Below, in pieces: positions 57,698-64,000 of a stretch of DNA of 64,000 nt. The stretch covers positions 20,500,324 through 20,564,323 of the forward strand of contig OZ038531.1 of assembly GCA_964036665.1 (NCBI GenBank), read 5' to 3'. This stretch comes from Gordius sp. MW1 (Eukaryota > Nematomorpha > Gordioida > Gordea > Gordiidae). The notes under the pieces are model-generated. The model was given only the letters and a program-made list of their open reading frames with translations, ran no database searches and had not been told where the DNA came from. Each line of letters begins with the position of its first letter. The first letter of the stretch is position 1. The translations under genes and the position numbers were made by a program.

Positions 57698-60448
57698 TCT
57701 CTTACCCCTTAAGTGATTCCATATCTTTCTATAGGGTTTCGGATTCGTGTAGATCGCCGGACCGTTATTTCTGGCGAGGGGATAGGTGAATGAGGGGAGT
57801 ATGTTATCGCTATCCTCATCATGTGGTAGATTAGGCTGTTGCGGCATGGTGGCGTCAAGTAAATTACCGGGATCATTTTGTGGCAGATCACCCGGTATTG
57901 CATGCGAAATGTCAGCCCATCGATCTTCATTGTTTAGCGTGTCTGCGTTATCTAACGATTTTCTAAGATGATCACCATGTCTCTTCCATAATGCCCCATT
58001 ATCCATTTCTAGCATGTATAATACTGGGCCTAAGATTTTTACTATTTTCCCCGTTACCCATAATTGATCATTAGTTGTGAAAGTTCTAACCCATACTCTG
58101 TCTCCAATTACAAATTTCCGTTTGATAGGTGCCAACTCGTCTTTGTCAAGACCAGTTACAAGTGGTTTGAGTAAGTTTAATGGACCGATTGGTTGAATTT
58201 TGATTAATAGATTGGCTGGAGTTAATCCAGTTGTTGGGTGAATGGTATTCCTATAAGAAAACAGAAAGTTATATAATTTATCGTTTTTAAAATTCCTAGT
58301 TTTGTTCAAAAACTCCTTGAATGTTCAGACAAAACGTTCAGCTTCTCCGTTGGATCGAGGATGATACGGGCTGGAATATGCATTACGAATATTATTTGTT
58401 TTGCAGTATGTTTTAAACTCGGCGCTTGTAAACTGAGGTCCATTGGCTGTAGCCAGGGTGTTTGGTACTCCGAACCTTGAAAAATAGCTTCGAGAGCGTT
58501 TATAGTGATTGCCGTTGTGATCGTTGTCATGGAAATTACCTCAGGCCATTTACTGTAGGCATGAATTACAATTAGATAATAATACCCATTAAGGGGTCCA
58601 CAAATCGGCATGTAACCTAGACCATTGTTTCCCAGGGTTTTCCCATTTTTGAATGGCTAATTCTGTTGTCCCAGTGAACCATTGTTGACAATCCGTACAG
58701 TTTTGAACATAACCTTCTATATCTTTATCAATACCCGGACACCAGAGATGTTGACGAGCCAAGATTTTTGAGCGACTCATGCCTGGGTGTCCTAAGTGGA
58801 TGAGTTTCAAAATAGTTTGCCTTAATCCTTGAGGAATAATAATTCGATATCCCCAAAATTTACAGCCTTTTAAGGCGGTGAGTTCTTTTTGCCGTTGTTG
58901 GGACATGATTAGTTCTGGAGTAACTTTCTTGGGCCAGCCATGGAGTACATAATTATAGACTTGTCCCCGGATAGGATCTTTACGAGTATGGCGTTCTATG
59001 TCGGCTGAGGTAATAGGGAATAGTTAAAATGGTTCTTCATAAATGGTGTATATATCTTCTTCTTCCTTTTGTTGTGTTTCTTCAGCTTGTATTGGAAGTC
59101 TAGATAACATATCAGCTTGTGTATTTTCTTTGCCAGTTTTGTATTTTATGGTATATTGATAGGGTGTTGTTAACAAGGTCCATTTCTGAAGTCTCGCTGA
59201 AACGGCTTGTGGTACATTTTTATTAGGGTTGAAAAGTGATATTAATGGTTTGTGATCGGTTATTAATGTAAAATAAAGGCCATATAAATATTCCTTAAAA
59301 TTATTAAAAGCATAAATGATGGCTAAGGCTTCTTTTTCAATTTGACTATAATTCCTTTCAGCAGCGTTAAGTGTGCGGGAAGTAAACGCAATTGGGTGCT
59401 GATACCCTTTATTTCATGTGCAAGTACTGCGCCTAGTCCTTCAGATGAAGCATCCGTTGAGAGTATTAACGGTAAGTTAAGATCAAAATGTTTTAATACC
59501 GGGGCTTGGACAATTGCTTTTTTAATGTTATTGAATGCCTTTGTACAATCTATGGACCACTCCCAAGCAACCGTTTTCCTTAATAGTTTATAAAGTGGTT
59601 GGTCTAAAGTCGAGAAATTTTTTATGAATTTCGCGTAATATGTAGCCATGCCTAAAAAAGATTGTAATTCTTTTATTTTAGTTGGGAATGGTGCTGATGA
59701 AATTGCTTTATTGTTCTTGTCGGTTGTAAAAATTTCGTCCTTACTAATGGTATGTCCTAAGTATTCCACTTTTTTTTCCAAAAATTTAAACTTTTCTAAT
59801 TTTAGTTTTAGGCCTGTTTTTTCCATTTCCTTAAAAACTCTTTCTAATTATTGATTGTGGTCCTCTACTGTTTTACCTGCTATAATAATGTCATCTAGGT
59901 AAACTACTATTCCTTTCTCATTTCTAAATAAAGAGTCCATAAAACGCAGAAAAATGGCTGGCGCCGAGGATATTCCAAAAGGTAACTTAGTATATTTAAA
60001 AAGACCTTTATGCGTATTAATGGCTAATAAGTTTTGAGAATTTTCGCTGACCTTTATTTGAAAATAGGCGTCCTTAAGGTTCAATACGGAGAAATATTTA
60101 AACACGCCTAATTGTGCAAATATATCTTGAATACATGGTAAAGGATATTTTTTCAATTAAAAAGTGCTTATTTAAATCACGGAAGTCGCCGCAAATACGG
60201 ACGTGTCCATTATTCTTAATAACTGTTACAATAGGTGCAGCGTGTTCAGCATATTTTATCGGTTTTAAAACACCTTCTTTAACTAACCTAGCTAATTCCT
60301 CGTCAATTTTAGGTTTTAACATATAGGGAATAGTTCTAGGACGGAAAAACCGGGGGCATAACTCATCTTTTAGTTTAAGCTTTGCTTCATAACCGACTAC
60401 CCCTCCCAATTTACTATCAAAAAAACCCGGATATTTTTTAATAATATT
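57665..60448 (-). pseudogene. Gypsy pol: RT, RNase H, integrase; broken
   Basis: Reverse transcriptase blocks EYAEH-type KYAEHAAPIVTVIKN, RICGDFRDLNK, LPFGISSAPAIF and the catalytic YLDD (59848-60409); RNase H (59100-59830) with LSTDASSEGLGAVLA and a TDHKPLISLF block; integrase zinc finger (H..H..C..C near 58690-58800) and core; C-terminal chromo-like tail (57665-58309). Breaks include a 1-nt shift in an A6 run near 60150, an in-frame TAA near 59848, a shift near 59400 and a shift in the integrase core near 58480. The second catalytic Asp of the integrase (SDNGPQF consensus) reads TANGPQF. Only separate segments are intact; not functional as assembled. Confidence 0.9.
57698..57712 (-). other. 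Polypurine tract
   Basis: Minus-strand AAGGGGTAAGAGA directly before the 3' LTR; primer for plus-strand synthesis. Confidence 0.75.
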
Positions 60449-61540
60449 CTAGGTTACAACATCATCGTCAGTATGATTAATCTCACGCAGTTGGAAAGGT
60501 TTATTAAGCTCCCAATCTCCAGCTAGCTGCCGTAAAATGTGAGGAAAGATTCTCAACCAATCTCTTCCTAAAATGTTTTGATCATTCCCTTCCACGACGT
60601 AAAGAAAAAGTTGGTTGGTGGCGTCCTGTTCTTGCACCATGACTTTTGCCATTCCTTTTATCAGAATAGTTGACCCCTCATAACCCTTTAGAACAATATT
60701 ACAAGGTTGAATGGCCAGGTGAGCCCCATTGATGGAATTTATTAAGGTGACTGCTGAACCAGTGTCAATTTCAAACTTTAAAATATGGTTGTTTACCTTC
60801 AACCCATAATATGGCCGGGAATTTTCTCCTAGATGAAAATAGTTCAATGACGAGACCTTGTTGGAGCGGCATATTTTCCCGATGTGACCCTGGGTATGGC
60901 ATTTGTAACATGTTGCAAATCGGAATTTACAATTAGAACGAAAATGATTAACTCCGCAGGCGAAGCATTTGACATTCGGTATCGGCTGTTTGTTGGTCAC
61001 CGTATGAATAGGTTTCAATTGTTGCGTCAATAAATGACTTTGAAAACTCGCTCGTTCCATGGACCTGGCAACATCCAAAGCCCCTTGCCAGGTCAAATTT
61101 TCCACAATCAACAGACGTTCTACAATCTTTCCATTTAGCAGTCCAGCTACGAACTGGTCTCGTAGCTTATCCTCGAGAGTTGAACCGTAATTACAATGGA
61201 TAGAAATACCTTTTAATCTTGCCGAAAAAACATCAATATTTTCACCCTCCAACTGAATATATTTATGGAATTTATACCTATGTACAATAGGACTCAACGT
61301 GGGGGAGAAGAAACTTTTCAGGGTTGACACTATCTCTTCCAATGTCTTCTGCAACGGATCCGATGGTGAGAGAAGATTTATTAATAATTCATCATTCTGT
61401 GACCCAATCACCGTAAGGAGCAGAGATTTTTTATCTTCGCCAACAACTAGATGATAATGATTAAACTGTGAGAGATAATGGTCAATGTTATCGGAAGGCA
61501 CATAGGGGTGGAAATTAATCGAAGAAGGAGACCGCGCCAT
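60449..61540 (-). CDS. Gypsy gag-protease polyprotein, 363 aa
   Basis: Intact ORF. Residues 1-185 are the capsid region (WQGALDVA, matrix-less gag typical of Ty3/Gypsy). Two zinc knuckles lie at about 192-204 (CFACGVNHFRSNC) and 211-224 (CYKCHTQGHIGKIC). A retropepsin-like protease active site DTGS lies at about 259-262, with ILGRDWL near 325. It ends with TAG, and the pol sequence continues in the same frame directly after it. The start codon lies 1-3 nt from the LTR, overlapping the presumed PBS. Confidence 0.9.
   Translation of the reverse strand: MARSPSSINFHPYVPSDNIDHYLSQFNHYHLVVGEDKKSLLLTVIGSQNDELLINLLSPSDPLQKTLEEIVSTLKSFFSPTLSPIVHRYKFHKYIQLEGENIDVFSARLKGISIHCNYGSTLEDKLRDQFVAGLLNGKIVERLLIVENLTWQGALDVARSMERASFQSHLLTQQLKPIHTVTNKQPIPNVKCFACGVNHFRSNCKFRFATCYKCHTQGHIGKICRSNKVSSLNYFHLGENSRPYYGLKVNNHILKFEIDTGSAVTLINSINGAHLAIQPCNIVLKGYEGSTILIKGMAKVMVQEQDATNQLFLYVVEGNDQNILGRDWLRIFPHILRQLAGDWELNKPFQLREINHTDDDVVT
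61520..61539 (-). other. Primer-binding site overlapping gag start codon
   Basis: One nt after the LTR the minus strand reads TGGCGCGGTCTCC, beginning with the TGGCGC common in Gypsy PBSs. The ATG of gag uses the first TG of this site. Confidence 0.55.
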
Positions 61541-61818
61541 TGTTGAGTCTTGGTTTTGGTGAAACCTTTATTCAAAATACTAAGAGACTACCTTAATAGT
61601 ACAATTTTTGTATATATATGTAATAGTGGGGTGAGACATCTACATAGTGGGGTGATAGTGGAATGAACGCCTTACATAGTGGGGTGATAGCAGAATGAAC
61701 GCGCTAAAGTAGAATTTGAATATTCTAGTGAAGTTTTATGCTGGCGCTCCGCATGATAGTGGGGTGATACGAGCAAAAGTAGAGTTTAGTCTATAACATC
61801 TAATTTGAATACATAACA
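61541..61818 (-). repeat. 5' LTR
   Basis: 278 bp, eight substitutions relative to the 3' LTR, no indels. Confidence 0.93.
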
Positions 61819-61822
61819 AAAC

Positions 61823-64000
61823 CTCTTCCAATTAATAGAAGAGACTAAATTTATTAAACCTTTTCACTTTACATGGTATGTTAATTTATTTATTTATATC
61901 CGAGAAAATTACAAGAATTATTATAATGATCGAAAAATAAAACAACTCTCGATACAGTACGTTGTGTATGCGTAAACAAAATTAATGATGCGTGCATTAA
62001 TGATATATGGGTAAGAAATAACAAACACGTATAAGCGCGTGGGGGGGGGGGGGGAGGGAAGTCACACACTCGTAAGTAAAATTAAATGTAAAGGAAAAGA
62101 CATGTATACCACAGTCCCCCAACCCAATACGTCCTTGATCCTTATACATCACCCTGCCTAGCCTATTGCTTGCACGGATATTTTCCACCGGCCATCGTCC
62201 AACATCTACCTTATCCGATCGATATTTTATCAATTTTGTTATAACGCAATTGTACATATTGATTTATTTTCTTAATAAAAGGAGTGCGGAATTTTATAAC
62301 TTTAATACATTACAATTTAATTAAGCGCCTACAACATAGGCATCTCCTGCAGACGATATATTAAATTAGTTTAATACATTTTACATTAAACAAATTAATT
62401 AAGTACCTACAACACCTCCCCCTTTTACCCTTTTTCCTGCACCTCCTACTTGAGATAAGGGAAAGCTGCTTAAATGCCTCTGTAGCACTGTGCGAGGTCG
62501 ATGGTGAATTACCCGACGCGACTGGCTCGCTGTCCTCTTGCGTCATCTCTGTTACCGCATTTGCTTGCGTTACCGAAGTATTATGCCCCGTACACATCGG
62601 AATGCGATGCCATCTGCTGCAACCATTATACCTCCTTAGAGGCCTACTCTCTTGCCTACTGCGCCGTTGACAAATACGCATTTGGCGGTCTTGGCATCAC
62701 CGGTGGTGGTGGCTTAAATTCCGACTATCCTCAGAACCCCATCTATCCCGATAATTAGCGTTAAATGTATGGGTCTCGGTGGGCGGATGGCCCTAGTCCT
62801 TCTAACCACTATTTCCACCAGACACCACGATGTCTAAAGTTCCATCTACAAGTAAATAAAAAATCTATTATATTGGACCTCGTGCATTAGTAATTGCTCC
62901 AAATGTCTTACCTCCTCTTTATGACTATTTAAGCGTCTTACTTTATAATTTTTATTACCATGATCGATTATACGTGCAATACCCATTTGTGTTCACCTAT
63001 ATAATTGCATGACCATACTAGCTGATCTACTTTGAAACGAAGAATGGATGAACGAATAAAAAATTAGACGGAAATCTCAATTCACGCTTATTTATATAAG
63101 CATTTTATCGATTAGCATTGCGCTTTGCTCATAGTAGAACAACCATTAATATACGCGTTAGATTAAACGTAAGACACTGATCAATGCCATCCGTTTAGTT
63201 ATAATGCGTTTTTATATTATTTTTTAGTCGTAAATGTAATTTTTCGTATACCATTTAATAAATAGCAAATTATTAATTTATGTATTATAAATCAAAATTG
63301 CGAATCTAAAATTATCCCTTTCGAAAGAAAAATTCCGAGCATATGATGTTGGCAAACGGCTAAATATCGCCATAATGTCACGAACCTGTTTTTAATTAAT
63401 TAAATATAATCTTTGGATTATGTTGATTTAAGCCCCGAATTTGTTTTAATAATCGTTTTATGAGAAAACAAGGTAATATTAATAATTTAATGGGTTAATT
63501 TTTTTGTAATAGCAATCAAGTTCATACATAAAAAAAAATATCGAAAAAAGCTTAAATAACTAATAAAAATTATTATGTTCATCCAAAGATAATACATATG
63601 CATGTATCGAGGTGCACTATATAATTGAGCATATTCATGCTGATTTATTTTTATAACTGTCTATTGTTTGTTAAGTGAGCGTTTATTAATTATCGCGTTA
63701 ATTCTTGTAGTAATCTTACTATTGGTATTAGTTAAAAACAAGAGTGAAAAAGGTTTGTGTTATTAAAAGTAAAGATAGACGACATGCTTTATATGCAATA
63801 AGCCAGGTCTTGTTAAGGAAAATTGTTTTTTGAGACGGAAAACTTTTGGTCATCGAGCACAATTTAATAATCCATAGATACATCGAGTAGGACCGATGCT
63901 TAGCGATTGTTGTAATCATAACTGTAGATGTAAGCAGGAGAGTCAACGTTCTGTCCAGGAAAGGGCAGGGTCATCTAATAAATATAATTGACAGCTAGCT
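61823..64000. other. Right flank: no recognisable gene
   Basis: G13 tract at 62041. A minus-strand ORF at 62361-62681 (106 aa, Ser/Thr/Arg-rich) with no known domain. On the minus strand 62400-62430 reads AAAAGGGGGAGGTG then TTGTAGG, a PPT/LTR-start look, with TGTTGTAGG repeated near 62337; this may be an LTR-element edge. The remainder is AT-rich with short shadow ORFs only. Confidence 0.4.

Larger units (their letters stand above)
57420..61818 (-). mobile_element. Full-length Ty3/Gypsy retrotransposon, 4.4 kb
   Basis: Two 278-bp LTRs starting TGTT and ending AACA; 4-bp TSD AAAC (57416-57419, 61819-61822); PBS and polypurine tract in the right places; gag-protease then pol on the minus strand. 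I count 8 differences between the LTRs (about 97% identity), so the insertion is fairly recent. No envelope-like gene. Confidence 0.93.

Noticed and set aside
63728-63946. 72-residue minus-strand ORF
   Set aside because: No motif, homology or supporting signals.

Overview
This is eukaryotic, animal (invertebrate) nuclear DNA: AT-rich, intron-containing, with no bacterial operons and a 200-N scaffold gap at 50068-50267. Almost all of it is transposable-element sequence of many classes: Helitrons, P-like/THAP, hAT, PIF/Harbinger, MULE, Ty3/Gypsy, several LINEs, a Penelope-like element, MITEs and a satellite family. A few host-gene pieces sit between them. The phylum cannot be fixed from the sequence. 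Several inferred introns are extremely short (about 33-42 nt), and two elements carry TTAGGG-like rather than TTAGG-like repeats. These are clues, not proof.

Region 1-15849 is a head-to-tail array. A Helitron on the minus strand (5' terminus at 5297, running off the left edge) carries a broken Rep-helicase gene. From position 2403 rightward a ~6.3 kb unit (2403-8710) is repeated as a 6.8 kb unit (8711-15519) and a 330 bp third start (15520-15849). Each full unit holds the 5' half of the Helitron with an in-frame 69-bp minisatellite, 5' subterminal repeats, a second Helitron 5' end, a ~1.6 kb unexplained stretch, a small non-autonomous Helitron, and a 1.2 kb AT-rich block. In that block I find a plausible three-exon minus-strand gene for a small secreted, possibly amidated, two-cysteine peptide.

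Region 15850-33190: a decayed P-element-like (THAP) transposase with a tandemly duplicated 54-nt exon (16073-19227); LINE and Gypsy fragments; the 3' exons of an SLC6-type transporter (23010-23854) riddled with MITEs; a Penelope GIY-YIG fragment nested in a MITE; a Harbinger fragment; several MITEs with clear target-site duplications; and a TFIIIC subunit (GTF3C5-like) gene piece with apparent frameshifts (31521-32831).

Region 33190-47400: a satellite/tandem-repeat family in two opposed blocks (33.2-34.5 kb and 43.3-47.4 kb). Between them lie a complete but mutated hAT element with 8-bp TSD (35710-38424) and a Helitron with both ends (38902-40599).

Region 47400-64000: gene-poor sequence, the assembly gap, a MULE transposase tail, the last exon of a GT10 alpha-1,3-fucosyltransferase (52117-52589), a 658-bp LINE with TSD, hAT remnants, and a full-length 4.4 kb Ty3/Gypsy element (57420-61818) with 278-bp LTRs about 97% identical and AAAC target duplication. 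The last 2 kb has no recognisable gene. Several breaks in otherwise good reading frames fall in homopolymers, so some pseudogene calls could be assembly errors.
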